64,000 bases of DNA from Candidatus Sodalis pierantonius str. SOPE (GTDB taxonomy: Bacteria > Pseudomonadota > Gammaproteobacteria > Enterobacterales > Enterobacteriaceae), in contig NZ_CP006568.1 in the NCBI RefSeq assembly GCF_000517405.1, positions 1,116,001 to 1,180,000 of the forward strand. The letters are read 5' to 3'. The translations under genes were made by a program, and so were the position numbers. Under the pieces are notes generated by a model. The model was not told where the DNA came from. It did no database searches and worked only from the letters and a program-made list of their open reading frames with translations. Each line of letters starts with the position of its first letter. Position 1 is the first letter of the stretch. Shown here in pieces: positions 1-8,875 of this stretch.

Positions 1-555
1 TGCGTAGACGGGCTGAAAGGTTTCCCTGACGCTATTAACGCGGTGTATCCGGAGGCGCGGCTCCAGCTGTGTATCGTGCATATGGTGCGCAACAGCCTGC
101 GGTTCGTCTCCTGGAAGGACTACAAGGCCGTCACCCGCGACCTGAAAACTATCTATCAGGCCCCTACGGAAGAAGCCGGCTTGCAGGCGCTGGAAGCGTT
201 CTCCAGTGCCTGGGACATCCGCTACCCGCAAATAAGTCGAAGCTGGCAGGCAAACTGGGCCAATCTGGCCACGTTCTTTGCCTACCCAACGGACATCCGC
301 AAGGTGATCTACACGACCAACGCCATCGAGTCGTTAAACAGCGTGATCCGGCATGCCATCAAAAAGCGCAAGGTGTTCCCGACCGACGACGCAGTGAAAA
401 AGGTGGTGTGGCTGGCGATACAGGCGGCCTCACAGAAATGGACAATGCCTTTGAGGGACTGGCGCATGGCAATGAGCCGCTTTATTATCGAGTTCGGTGA
501 CCGCCTGGACGATCACTCTGAGAAAAGGCATTTACACAGAATCCGGTACGGGCTC
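1..555 (+). mobile_element. IS256-family element copy 1 (right part; left part outside window)
   Basis: This is the right-hand part of an IS256-family element. It ends at 555 with a terminal repeat reading inward GAGCCCGTACCGGATTCTGT, the same end as in the complete copy at 17068-18388. Immediately after it, at 556, the sequence enters the interior of a second IS256 copy in the opposite orientation, so copy 1 appears to have inserted into copy 2. The other target-site copy lies outside the window and cannot be checked. Confidence 0.9.
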
Positions 556-657
556 CCCCGGTTTAGGCTGATTTTTATCGTAGCCGAGGTGATGGGTCAT
601 TTCGGCATTGAGAGCTGCTTCGACGCTGATTTTTTTCAGCAGCCGACGCTTTGTTGA
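1..657 (+). pseudogene. IS256 transposase, C-terminal part with lost stop codon
   Basis: The frame encodes about the last 175 residues of the Mutator/IS256-type DDE transposase and is open at the window edge. The same protein is complete, with 404 residues, at 17102-18316. The complete copy ends GDRLDGHF-stop. Here one T is missing in the last codons (CACTCTGAG instead of CACTTCTGAG), so the stop is lost. The frame then runs through the terminal repeat into the adjacent inverted IS256 and stops only at 657. The last 40 or so residues are therefore artefactual. The catalytic region may still be usable, but part of the protein lies outside the window. Confidence 0.85.
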
Positions 658-1701
658 ATAAATCCGAAATTTTTGACGACTTCCTCCCTATCAGGGCGAT
701 TGTTACATGATGCGGACGCTGTTTGGCATTCCTAACAACGTGATCCGGTTAAGCGCTTTGACCATTGCCATAGCCTCACCTACCTGCGCGTCATAGTCAT
801 GCAGACTCAGATGACCACCCAGAAGTATTTTAAACCGGAACATGGCCGTTTCAGCCAGTGAACGCCGGTGATAACCTACTTTCTTTTTCCAGGTATCGTT
901 ATTGCCGCTCAGATGCTGATTTGCCACCGCATGGTTACGCTCATGGTATCGAGCTGGCCAATATTGCGCACCACTTCGCGGTGGGATAAGCGGCTTTATT
1001 TTTTTCCTCAGCAGAGCATCATGACAGTAACGCGTATCGTAAGCACTGTCAGCCGACGCTTCCCTGATTTTCCGGTGGGTTTGCTTAATCAGCCCGGGCA
1101 GCGCCTGCGCATCTGTCGTACCGCTTAGCGATAAATCGGCACAGATAATTTCATGTGTCGCGCTATCTACTGCCAGATGAAGCTTGCGCCATACTCTGCG
1201 CCTCTCAGCCCCATGCTGCCTGACTTTCCATTCGCCTTCGCCGAAGATTTTCAGGCCGGTGCCATCGATGACCAGGTGTGAGATTTCGCCGCGGGTTGGC
1301 GTTTTTATGCTGATGTCGACGGTTTTTGCTCGCCGGCTGACCAGAGAGTAATCTGGGCAGCGCAGCGACAGCCCCATCAGTTTAAAAATCGAGTCAACGA
1401 AACCCTGTAACGCCCGGAGCGAAAGGTTAAACACGCGCTTTATCATCAGAACCGTGGTAATGGCCATATCGGTGTAGTGAAGCGGCCGGCCACGATGTTC
1501 AGGTGGTGTACTCTCAGTCCATGCAGCAATGGCTGACTCATCAAGCCATACTGTCAGGTCCCCCCGCTGCCTGAGCGCATTGTTATATGCGGGCCAGTTG
1601 GTGATTTTAAACTTTTGCTTTGCCATGGGGACCTGATGTTGAAACGAATGTAGTGATCAGAGCCGCCAGTCACCTAAAAGTTCGATTTATTCAACAAAGC
1701 C
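647..1701 (-). mobile_element. IS5-family (IS903 group) element, copy A, with 9-bp target repeat
   Basis: The element is 1055 bp long with near-identical ends, GGCTTTGTTGAATAAATC on the transposase-start side and CGCTTTGTTGAATAAATC on the other. It is flanked by AGCAGCCGA on both sides, the 9-bp duplication usual for the IS903 group. It lies inside the first coding part of IS256 copy 2. A second IS5 (23628) abuts IS256 at exactly the same nucleotide but in the other orientation. Confidence 0.95.
703..1626 (-). CDS. IS5-family (IS903-like) DDE transposase, copy A
   Basis: This is an intact transposase of 307 residues. The DDE catalytic triad is visible as D121 (VIDGTG), D193 (ADSAYD) and E259 (RRSLAET), at the same positions as in IS903. 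The protein is basic, with an N-terminal helix-turn-helix-like region at about residues 50-80. It cuts and joins the 18-bp ends of its own element. One point difference from the other copies (GLIKQ for GLINQ) is seen near residue 181. The start is ATG 11 bases after a GGTCCCC stretch shared by all copies. Confidence 0.95.
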   Translation of the reverse strand: MAKQKFKITNWPAYNNALRQRGDLTVWLDESAIAAWTESTPPEHRGRPLHYTDMAITTVLMIKRVFNLSLRALQGFVDSIFKLMGLSLRCPDYSLVSRRAKTVDISIKTPTRGEISHLVIDGTGLKIFGEGEWKVRQHGAERRRVWRKLHLAVDSATHEIICADLSLSGTTDAQALPGLIKQTHRKIREASADSAYDTRYCHDALLRKKIKPLIPPRSGAQYWPARYHERNHAVANQHLSGNNDTWKKKVGYHRRSLAETAMFRFKILLGGHLSLHDYDAQVGEAMAMVKALNRITLLGMPNSVRIM

Positions 1702-1862
1702 AGCAGCCGATCGAAGTGACTGAGATCTTCAGGGGTTTTGAGATTTTTGGCCAGTTCGTTAGCCAGAGCCTGCAACTGTTTTTCGTCCATAAATTAACCT
1801 GTTTTTGATGTTGGATTGAACATATCAAAATCAGGCAAATACACAAATTTCTAAATAGGCTC

Positions 1863-2768
1863 TTTGGCATTCCTAACAGCGTGATCCGGTTAAGCGCTTT
1901 GACCATTGCCATAGCCTCACCTACCTGCGCGTCATAGTCATGCAGACTCAGATGACCACCCAGAAGTATTTTAAACCGGAACATGGCCGTTTCAGCCAGT
2001 GAACGCCGGTGATAACCTACTTTCTTTTTCCAGGTATCGTTATTGCCGCTCAGATGCTGATTTGCCACCGCATGGTTACGCTCATGGTATCGAGCTGGCC
2101 AATATTGCGCACCACTTCGCGGTGGGATAAGCGGTTTTATTTTTTTCCTCAGCAGAGCATCATGACAGTAACGCGTATCGTAAGCACTGTCAGCCGACGC
2201 TTCCCTGATTTTCCGGTGGGTTTGGTTAATCAGCCCGGGCAGCGCCTGCGCATCTGTCGTACCGCTTAGCGATAAATCGGCACAGATAATTTCATGTATC
2301 GCGCTATCTACGTGCCAGATGAAGCTTGCGCCATACTTTGCGCCTCTCAGCCCCATGCTGCCTGACTTTCCATTCATCTTCGCCGAAGATTTTCAGGCCG
2401 GTGCCATCGATGACCAGGTGTGAGATTTCGCCGCAGGTTGGCGTTTTTATGCTGATGTCGACGATTTTTGCTCGCCGGCTGACCAGAGAGTAATCTGGGT
2501 AGCGCAGCGACAGCCTCATCAGTTTAAAAATCGCGTTAACGAAACCTTGTAACGCCCGGAGCGAAAGGTTAAACACGCGCTTTATCATCAGAACCGTGGT
2601 AATGGCCATATCGGTGTAGTGAAGCGGCCGGCCACGATGTTCAGGTGGTGTACTCTCAGTCCATGCAGCAATGGCTGACTCATCAAGCCATCCTGTCAGG
2701 TCCCTCCGCTGCCTGAGCGCATTGTTGTATGCGGGCCAGTTGGTGATTTTAAACTTTTGCTTTGCCAT
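1863..2768 (-). pseudogene. IS5 transposase, copy B, frameshifted and truncated
   Basis: The frame begins normally at 2768 (MAKQKFKITN) but shifts near 2311, where an extra G is present in CTACGTGCC compared with CTACTGCC in the other copies. The remainder is read in a second frame (2377 to 1863) and then fuses with IS256 sequence. The catalytic residues are split between two frames. It also carries several substitutions not seen in the intact copies (for example R22, G27, A79, R84), so it is one of the older, more diverged copies. Confidence 0.9.
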
Positions 2769-2843
2769 GGGGACCTGATGTTGAAACGAATGTAGTGATC
2801 AGAGCCGCCAGTCACCTAAAAGTTCGATTTATTCAACAAAGCC
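1863..2843 (-). mobile_element. IS5-family element, copy B, truncated at the transposase 3' end
   Basis: The element is complete at the transposase-start side (ends at 2843 with CAAAGCC). On the other side it begins abruptly at about 1863, directly against the IS256 copy 2 terminus, and lacks the last few codons of the transposase and the second terminal repeat. The simplest reading is that IS256 copy 2, or a recombination involving it, removed that end. Confidence 0.9.
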
Positions 2844-3223
2844 CGTACATGCCGCTATCATCAATGTAGTGTGGCGTAATGTTGGAATCATAAACGGTAA
2901 AGGTAAGAGCACTCATCAAGTTTTGAACTTTTTCAGGATAGTGAAATGTGCTCATGGCGCCACCAAATAAAAAAGCCACTAGTAATCCAAAGTAATATAA
3001 TAGAATTATCCTGATAACTCTATTAATATAATAAAAAATTTTTTTGATGACTGAAAACCATGTGGATAATAATGAGTGGTATAAACCATAATGAATCCGC
3101 TGATAACAAAGAAAACATCAACACCTATTATTCCTTTCCCTAAAATAATATCCCATACGGAAGTGCCGATTTCATCATTATCACGAAGATAAAAACGGTA
3201 ATGAAAAAAAAGACTAATAAAGC
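2844..3223 (-). pseudogene. Acyltransferase-3 family membrane protein, internal fragment
   Basis: Between two IS5 copies the minus strand encodes GVDVFFVISGFIMVYT, a hallmark of the OafA/YrhL-type acyltransferase-3 membrane family that acetylates or acylates surface polysaccharides. The frame is lost in the A/T run at 3033-3045 and resumes in another frame as RVIRIILLYYFGLL (the expected second membrane region), running to the IS edge at 2844. Both ends are missing, removed with the IS5 elements. The stretch is clearly AT-rich compared with its neighbours, as is typical of surface-polysaccharide genes. The family call is firm for the motif; no substrate can be assigned. Confidence 0.7.
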
Positions 3224-4278
3224 GGCTTTGTTGAATAAATCGAACTTTTAGGTGACTGGCGGCTCTGATCACTACATTCGTTTCAACATCAGGTCCCCAT
3301 GGCAAAGCAAAAGTTTAAAATTACCAACTGGCCCGCATATAACAATGCGCTCAGTCAGCGGGGGGACCTGACAGTATGGCTTGATGAGTCAGCCATTGCT
3401 GCATGGATTGAGAGTACACCACCTGAACATCGTGGCCGGCCGCTTCACTACACCGATATGGCCATTACCACGGTTCTGATGATAAAGCGCGTGTTTAACC
3501 TTTCGCTCCGGGCGTTACAGGGTTTCGTTGACTCGATTTTTAAACTGATGGGGCTGTCGCTGCGCTGCCCAGATTACTCTCTGGTCAGCCGGCGAGCAAA
3601 AACCGTCGACATCAGCATAAAAACGCCAACCCGCGGCGAAATCTCACACCTGGTCATCGATGGCACCGGCCTGAAAGTCTTCGGCGAAGGCGATTGGAAA
3701 GTCAGGCAGCATGGGGCTGAGAGGCGCAGAGTATGGCGCAAGCTTCATCTGGCAGTAGATAGCGTGACACATGAAATTATCTGTGCCGATTTATCGCTAA
3801 GCGGTACGACAGATGCGCAGGCGCTGCCCGGGCTGATTAACCAAACCCACCGGAAAATCAGGGAAGCGTCGGCTGACAGTGCTTACGATACGCGTTACTG
3901 TCATAATGCTCTGCTGAGGAAAAAAATAAAACCGCTTATCCCACCGCGAAGTGGTGCGCAATATTGGCCAGCTCGATACCATGAGCGTAACCATGCGGTG
4001 GCAAATCAGCATCTGAGCGGCAATAACGATACCTGGAAAAAGAAAGTAGGTTATCACCGGCGTTCACTGGCTGAAACGGCCATGTTCCGGTTTAAAACAC
4101 TTCTGGGTGGTCATCTGAGTCTGCATGACTATGACGCGCAGGTAGGTGAGGCAATGGCAATGGTTAAAGCACTTAACCGGATCACACTGTTAGAAATGCC
4201 AAACAGCGTCCGCATCATGTAACAATCGCCCTGATAGGAAGGAAATCGTCACAAATTTCGGATTTATTCAACAAAGCG
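3224..4278 (+). mobile_element. IS5-family element, copy C, without target repeat
   Basis: This is a full-length 1055-bp copy with both terminal repeats. The 9 bases on the left (TAATAAAGC) and right (GACCAAAGG) do not match. The left neighbour is an acyltransferase relic and the right neighbour a UbiX/DUF554 fragment, so this copy probably sits at a deletion or rearrangement junction created by recombination between IS copies. Confidence 0.93.
3299..4222 (+). CDS. IS5-family transposase, copy C
   Basis: The transposase is intact at 307 residues with the DDE triad at 121, 193 and 259. It has its own substitutions compared with the other copies (S19, I37, V127, D132, N203, E near the C terminus), so it is not a very recent duplicate of the copies beside it. 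The family role is transposition of its own element. Confidence 0.95.
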   Translation: MAKQKFKITNWPAYNNALSQRGDLTVWLDESAIAAWIESTPPEHRGRPLHYTDMAITTVLMIKRVFNLSLRALQGFVDSIFKLMGLSLRCPDYSLVSRRAKTVDISIKTPTRGEISHLVIDGTGLKVFGEGDWKVRQHGAERRRVWRKLHLAVDSVTHEIICADLSLSGTTDAQALPGLINQTHRKIREASADSAYDTRYCHNALLRKKIKPLIPPRSGAQYWPARYHERNHAVANQHLSGNNDTWKKKVGYHRRSLAETAMFRFKTLLGGHLSLHDYDAQVGEAMAMVKALNRITLLEMPNSVRIM

Positions 4279-4984
4279 GACCAAAGGTCATCGGCAGCGC
4301 CACGCGCAGCCTTTCAGGCACTTTAGTGCCGAGAAATGCACCGACAAGCCCCCCTATCAGCACGGCGCTCCCATTGACAAACGGGCCCACTACCATTATT
4401 AACTCCTTCTTTCTTCTATTTTTTTCACCCCAGCGCGTGAGGCCCCCAACGTCCAGATCAAAAAGATCCAGCGCGCGGGCTACGCTGTGATGAACGATGT
4501 CATCCACCGATTGGGGTTGTTGATAAAAGGCGGGAACGGGGGGATAGATAATCCCGCCCATTTCGCTCACCAGATGCATATTTCTAATCTGTGTCAGATT
4601 AAGCGGTGTCTCACGCACCATTAGCACCAGGCGCCGACGCTCTTTTAGAATAACGTCCGCCGCCCGGGTTAACAAATTACCGGCTAACCCGTGGGCAATG
4701 GCGGCTAATGAATTCATAGAGCAAGGCGCGATAATCATGCCAAGGGTTTTAAAGGAGCCGCTGGCAATAGCGGCGCCGAGATGATGAATGCTGTGGACCT
4801 CATCGGCCAGGGCGACCACCTGCTCCCGCTGCCAGTGGATTTCCATCGCGCGGGTGACTTCCTCCCCTTTGGTCACCACCAAATGCACTTCGATATCTTG
4901 GTCACGCAGCAGCATTAGCGCTTTCATGCCGTACTGAAAACCGGATGCGCCGCTGATATCCACGATAATGTGCCTTTTGCCCAC
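4268..4984 (-). CDS. UbiX/VdcB-type flavin prenyltransferase fused by frameshift to a truncated DUF554 protein
   Basis: Residues 1 to about 187 match the UbiX/Pad1/VdcB family, which makes the prenylated-FMN cofactor used by UbiD-type decarboxylases. Visible features are the N-terminal GASG nucleotide-binding turn, the [16 protein letters not shown] segment and a C-terminal [13 protein letters not shown] helix. The start is GTG at 4982-4984, 11 bases after the UbiD-like gene ends. The ancestral stop appears to be the TAG at 4416-4418, now out of frame because the preceding A run is 7 long (8 would restore it). The frame therefore runs into the next gene, whose own ATG is at 4394-4396 behind AAGGAG. 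That gene begins [16 protein letters not shown], typical of DUF554/YqgA membrane proteins, and is cut by IS5 copy C at 4279. The UbiX domain itself looks complete; whether the fusion protein works is unknown. Confidence 0.8.
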   Translation of the reverse strand: MGKRHIIVDISGASGFQYGMKALMLLRDQDIEVHLVVTKGEEVTRAMEIHWQREQVVALADEVHSIHHLGAAIASGSFKTLGMIIAPCSMNSLAAIAHGLAGNLLTRAADVILKERRRLVLMVRETPLNLTQIRNMHLVSEMGGIIYPPVPAFYQQPQSVDDIVHHSVARALDLFDLDVGGLTRWGEKNRRKKELIMVVGPFVNGSAVLIGGLVGAFLGTKVPERLRVALPMTFGPLC

Positions 4985-4995
4985 GGCCGCCTCTC

Positions 4996-6478
4996 TTATA
5001 CAAAATCTGGCAGAAAACGTTTCACATCAACCCGTTTGAACTTGGAACGTTCAAAGTGCGCCTTGAGGTGCCAGGGGACGGTACAGTCAAAAATCGTCTT
5101 GCACGTCATCCCTTGCTACAAAATGCTCGGGCTGTAGGCAGGCATTTGCGATGGGTCGAGCGGATGGCAGCGCACGCCGGGAATGAAAACGGTATCGACG
5201 TCACCCTGATAACGCGTCTGCATCGCCCAAAGAATGTCGTCGGTGTCAAAAAAGTCGACATCCTCATCTACCACAATCACCTGCTTAAGTTCCGAGAATG
5301 CGGCAAAGGCAATAAGCGCGGCCTGCCGCTGGCGGCCTTCATCCACCGGCGAGGCTTTGCGAAATTGCAGCACCGCCAGTAGCTTACCGCCGCCGGCGGT
5401 ATGCGCGTTCACGTTCAGGACACGCCCCGGCATGGCGCGGTCGAGCATATCGAGAATGCTGGCCTCGGTCGGAATGCCCGCCATGCTGACATGCTCGCCG
5501 CTGGGGCCGAGCGTGGTTTGTAAAATTGGCTGACGGCGGTGAGTTACCGCTTTTACTTTAATCACCGGCAGCGCGTCTTTGGCCTCGCCGGTGTAGCCCG
5601 GAAACTCCGGCATGGCTTTACCGGTATGGGTATTCTGGTCCTCACGTACGCGCACATGCGGCAACAGCTCGCCTTCAATAACGATTTCCGCCTGGGCGAT
5701 GGCGCGTTCATCAATGGTCAGGCACTGCGCCAGTTCCACCGGTTTACCGCGTAGCGCGCCGGCAATACCGAGTTCATTAAAGCCCAGCGGCGTGGTGGGC
5801 GGCTCGAAGCAGGCGGCGATTTCAATCGCCGGATCGACGCCGATGTTAATAGAAATCGGCAACGCCCTGCCCGCCTTCTCCGCTTTTTCGCGGAAAGCAT
5901 CAATATGACGGCCGGGCGTCAGCCACATCGACAGTTCATCCCGGCTTTGAATACACAACCGGTGAATGGTGATATCCGATTCGCGCGTGTCGGGATCAGA
6001 GGCGTAGCACATGCCCATCGTGAAATAAGGGCCGGCATCCTCTTCCGTATTGGTGGGCGCAGGCAGTAACGTACGCAAATCAAAGGCCGGATCATCGGCA
6101 TAATGGACGACTTCCTGGCAAACCGGCGCACTAGAGGCCAGCACCGGGGCGATGGCACGTTGAACAGAGTCACGCAGCAAAAAGCCCAGCTTTTCCGGCG
6201 CACAATCGAGCAAATGGCCGACGCGTTTGCGGGTGGACATCAGACCGGTCACCACGCGCACCTCGGGAAAACCTTTAATCTTGTTGAACATCATGGCCGG
6301 CCCCTTACGGATCGGACGTTCGCAAGTCCTCCCCCGCCTCGACATAACGATAAACGCCGAATAATTCGGCGTGGGGATCGACTTCGGTATCGGTGCTGAC
6401 AAATTCACCGTCTCTTTTTTTTAGTAATTCAATGGCTGAGCGTAAATCATAGGGGACCGTTTCTTTGTGACTTGACAT
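4996..6478 (-). pseudogene. UbiD-family decarboxylase (VdcC/EcdC-like), two lesions
   Basis: The combined frames give a protein of about 493 residues like the UbiD-type non-oxidative hydroxyarylic acid decarboxylases (VdcC, about 475 residues). These use the prenyl-FMN made by the UbiX partner encoded next to it. The start is ATG at 6476-6478 behind GGAGGG. After about 47 residues the frame is lost at a run of five G (6331-6335 on the plus strand); four G would restore it. A second lesion is an in-frame TAG at 5116-5118, 40 codons before the natural TAA at 4996-4998. The downstream part still reads cleanly (TVPWHLKAHFERSKF), so the lesions are recent. The pair with UbiX suggests former detoxification of phenolic acids. 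Confidence 0.85.
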
Positions 6479-6663
6479 ATTCCCTCCGGCGAATAATGCG
6501 AAACGCAATAATTGGCAAGAACTATAGCGCCAATAAAATGAAGGGAAAACTACCGTTTATATTTCCTCCCCAAACCTTTTTGGTTTAGGAGAGAAATAAC
6601 CCGTATCAACGTGAGTCAAAGAATACAGCCACGGATAAGAAAATTAATAAAAATACTTAAATA

Positions 6664-6783
6664 TCAACTGATTTCTATTTTCTTGACGGCTTCATCCAGC
6701 GAATAGATTATGGCATGTAGGGCGGCCTTGGATATATTGGCTTGTGATAGTCGCGTATTTAACGCAGTTTTCATATTATGAAT
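6664..6783 (-). pseudogene. C-terminal fragment of an unidentified gene cut by IS5
   Basis: A minus-strand frame is open from the IS5 edge at 6783 and ends at TGA 6664-6666. It contains MKTALNTRLSQANISKAALH and a final helix SLDEAVKKIEIS. The pattern of two amphipathic helices ending in a Leu/Ile-rich segment would fit the C-terminal dimerisation helices of a MarR-like regulator, and regulators of this class are often found beside phenolic acid decarboxylase genes. The match is weak and the call is tentative. Confidence 0.35.
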
Positions 6784-7838
6784 GGCTTTGTTGAATAAAT
6801 CGAACTTTTAGGTGACTGGCGGCTCTGATCACTACATTCGTTTCAACATCAGGTCCCCATGGCAAAGCAAAAGTTTAAAATCACCAACTGGCCCGCATAT
6901 AACAATGCGCTCAGGCAGCGGGGGGACCTGACAGTATGGCTTGATGAGTCAGCCATTGCTGCATGGACTGAGAGTACACCACCTGAACATCGTGGCCGGC
7001 CGCTTCACTACACCGATATGGCCATTACCACGGTTCTGATGATAAAGCGCGTGTTTAACCTTTCGCTCCGGGCGTTACAGGGTTTCGTTGACTCGATTTT
7101 TAAACTGATGGGGCTGTCGCTGCGCTGCCCAGATTACTCTCTGGTCAGCCGGCGAGCAAAAACCGTCGACATCAGCATAAAAACGCCAACCCGCGGCGAA
7201 ATCTCACACCTGGTCATCGATGGCACCGGCCTGAAAATCTTCGGCGAAGGCGAATGGAAAGTCAGGCAGCATGGGGCTGAGAGGCGCAGAGTATGGCGCA
7301 AGCTTCATCTGGCAGTAGATAGCGCGACACATGAAATTATCTGTGCCGATTTATCGCTAAGCGGTACGACAGATGCGCAGGCGCTGCCCGGGCTGATTAA
7401 CCAAACCCACCGGAAAATCAGGGAAGCGTCGGCTGACAGTGCTTACGATACGCGTTACTGTCATGATGCTCTGCTGAGGAAAAAAATAAAGCCGCTTATC
7501 CCACCGCGAAGTGGTGCGCAATATTGGCCAGCTCGATACCATGAGCGTAACCATGCGGTGGCAAATCAGCATCTGAGCGGCAATAACGATACCTGGAAAA
7601 AGAAAGTAGGTTATCACCGGCGTTCACTGGCTGAAACGGCCATGTTCCGGTTTAAAATACTTCTGGGTGGTCATCTGAGTCTGCATGACTATGACGCGCA
7701 GGTAGGTGAGGCTATGGCAATGGTCAAAGCGCTTAACCGGATCACGTTGTTAGGAATGCCAAACAGCGTCCGCATCATGTAACAATCGCCCTGATAGGGA
7801 GGAAGTCGTCACAAATTTCGGATTTATTCAACAAAGCG
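6784..7838 (+). mobile_element. IS5-family element, copy D, without target repeat
   Basis: This is a complete 1055-bp copy. The flanking nonamers (left ATTATGAAT, right CCTTTTCTG) differ. The left side truncates a minus-strand coding fragment and the right side lies before the tRNA-Gly. It is probably another recombination junction, which would also explain why the E. coli neighbours of this tRNA (the other glycine tRNAs and queG) are missing. Confidence 0.93.
6859..7782 (+). CDS. IS5-family transposase, copy D
   Basis: This is an intact 307-residue transposase with D121, D193 and E259. It matches the consensus of the copies in this window at nearly every position, so it is a good representative of the active form. 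It differs from copy A only at residue 181 (N rather than K). Confidence 0.95.
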   Translation: MAKQKFKITNWPAYNNALRQRGDLTVWLDESAIAAWTESTPPEHRGRPLHYTDMAITTVLMIKRVFNLSLRALQGFVDSIFKLMGLSLRCPDYSLVSRRAKTVDISIKTPTRGEISHLVIDGTGLKIFGEGEWKVRQHGAERRRVWRKLHLAVDSATHEIICADLSLSGTTDAQALPGLINQTHRKIREASADSAYDTRYCHDALLRKKIKPLIPPRSGAQYWPARYHERNHAVANQHLSGNNDTWKKKVGYHRRSLAETAMFRFKILLGGHLSLHDYDAQVGEAMAMVKALNRITLLGMPNSVRIM

Positions 7839-8003
7839 CCTTTTCTGCGGTTAATGGCAACGTTCAGATAGCTAATGACAAGCCGTTATTTTTGCGATGG
7901 AGCAGTGTAAGCACGATGGCAGCAGTGGGAATGGCGTATTTTGTGTCAAAATCAGGAAAGGCGAAGGCTCTGCCGAGGCAATGGCGGTACGATAGAGAAG
8001 AAT

Positions 8004-8078
8004 TGGAGCGGGAAACGAGGCTCGAACTCGCGACCCCAACCTTGGCAAGGTTGTGCTCTACCACTGAGCTATTCCCGC
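8004..8078 (-). tRNA. tRNA-Gly (GCC anticodon)
   Basis: The minus strand folds as a standard tRNA. The acceptor stem begins GCGGGAA and pairs with TTCCCGC, the encoded CCA end is at 8004-8006, the T-arm contains GTTCGAG, and the anticodon loop is CTTGCCAAG with anticodon GCC (8044-8046 on the plus strand). The D-loop (CTCAGTGGTAGAG) is one base shorter than in the E. coli glyV family. In E. coli three such tRNAs lie next to orn; only this one is present here. Confidence 0.96.
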
Positions 8079-8226
8079 TTGGGCGTAACGTGAAAGTCTG
8101 GCGTTACGGGGAGCGAATTATACGGAAAACGCCACCGGCTGCAAGCCTTTCAGCGACAAAATGGGGTTTCGCCGGTGCGATTGACGCAAAAATAACCACA
8201 CCGGCGCCATTTTCACCGCAAAGCGG

Positions 8227-8772
8227 CTATAGACGGATAAAATGCTCGCGATAGTAGGCCAATTCCGCCACCGACTCGCAGATATCGTCCAGCGCCTGAT
8301 GGGTATTTTTTTTCTTCAGTCCGGCCAGAATTTCCGGCTTCCAGCGGCGGGCCAGTTCTTTAAGCGTACTGACATCCAGATAACGGTAGTGGAAATACGC
8401 TTCCAGCGCCGGCATATAGCGGAACAAGAAGCGCCGGTCCTGGCCAATGCTGTTGCCGCAAATCGGCGACTTGCCGGCAGGGACCCATTCGGCCAAAAAG
8501 GCCAGCGTCTGCGCCACCGCCGCCTCTTCATCCAGTTGGCTGTGACGGACCCGGTCAACCAGTCCGCTGGCGGTATGGGTACGCACATTCCATTCATCCA
8601 TCAGCGCTAACTGGGCGTCGGATTGATGTATCGCCAGCACCGGCCCTTCCGCAAGAATAGCCAGATTGGCGTCGGTGACAAGCGTCGCGATTTCAATAAT
8701 GCGATCGCGCTCGGGATCCAGCCCGGTCATTTCCAGATCAATCCAAATCAGGTTGTTATCATTTACCGGCAT
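8227..8772 (-). CDS. orn: Oligoribonuclease
   Basis: Orn is a 3'-5' exoribonuclease that degrades 2- to 5-nucleotide RNAs, including the pGpG made from cyclic-di-GMP, and is essential in E. coli. The 181-residue length equals the E. coli protein. The DEDDh motifs are visible: IDLEMTGLD near residue 13, and [16 protein letters not shown] near the C terminus carrying the catalytic His and Asp. I chose the ATG at 8772 because the protein then starts like E. coli Orn; the longer frame overlaps rsgA. The gene is divergent from rsgA, as in E. coli. Confidence 0.95.
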   Translation of the reverse strand: MPVNDNNLIWIDLEMTGLDPERDRIIEIATLVTDANLAILAEGPVLAIHQSDAQLALMDEWNVRTHTASGLVDRVRHSQLDEEAAVAQTLAFLAEWVPAGKSPICGNSIGQDRRFLFRYMPALEAYFHYRYLDVSTLKELARRWKPEILAGLKKKNTHQALDDICESVAELAYYREHFIRL

Positions 8773-8875
8773 GATTTTCTCGTAGTAAGGGATTTTACGG
8801 CTTATCTGATAGAATACCCTGTATGATAGCCGTTTTCGTCGCCACGGGCGATGCATCCGTACTAAGTGAGGCGCA

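Larger units (their letters stand above)
556..1790 (-). pseudogene. IS256 transposase N-terminal fragment, interrupted
   Basis: The transposase start codon is at 1788-1790 (protein begins MDEKQLQALANELAKN). The coding sequence runs to 1702, is interrupted by an IS5 element, and continues at 646 down to 556, where IS256 copy 1 replaces the rest. Only about the first 60 residues (the N-terminal helical region) remain, with none of the catalytic DDE domain, so this is a dead remnant. Confidence 0.85.
556..1862 (-). mobile_element. IS256-family element copy 2, split by IS5 and cut by IS256 copy 1
   Basis: Bases 556-646 and 1702-1862 together form the transposase-start end of a second IS256 in minus orientation. 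Its left end lies at about 1862, with inward sequence GAGCCTATTTAGAAATTTGT. An IS5 copy (647-1701) sits inside it, flanked by a perfect 9-bp direct repeat AGCAGCCGA at 638-646 and 1702-1710. At 556 the element is cut by IS256 copy 1. This gives a nest of at least three insertions. Confidence 0.9.

Noticed and set aside
69..500. A 143-codon frame overlapping the IS256 transposase in another frame, also present in copy 3
   Set aside because: Overprint of a conserved transposase gene; composition and lack of signals argue against translation.
868..1128. An 86-codon frame antisense to the IS5 transposase, recurring in each copy
   Set aside because: It is preserved only because the transposase sequence is preserved; it has no ribosome-binding site and no recognisable protein.
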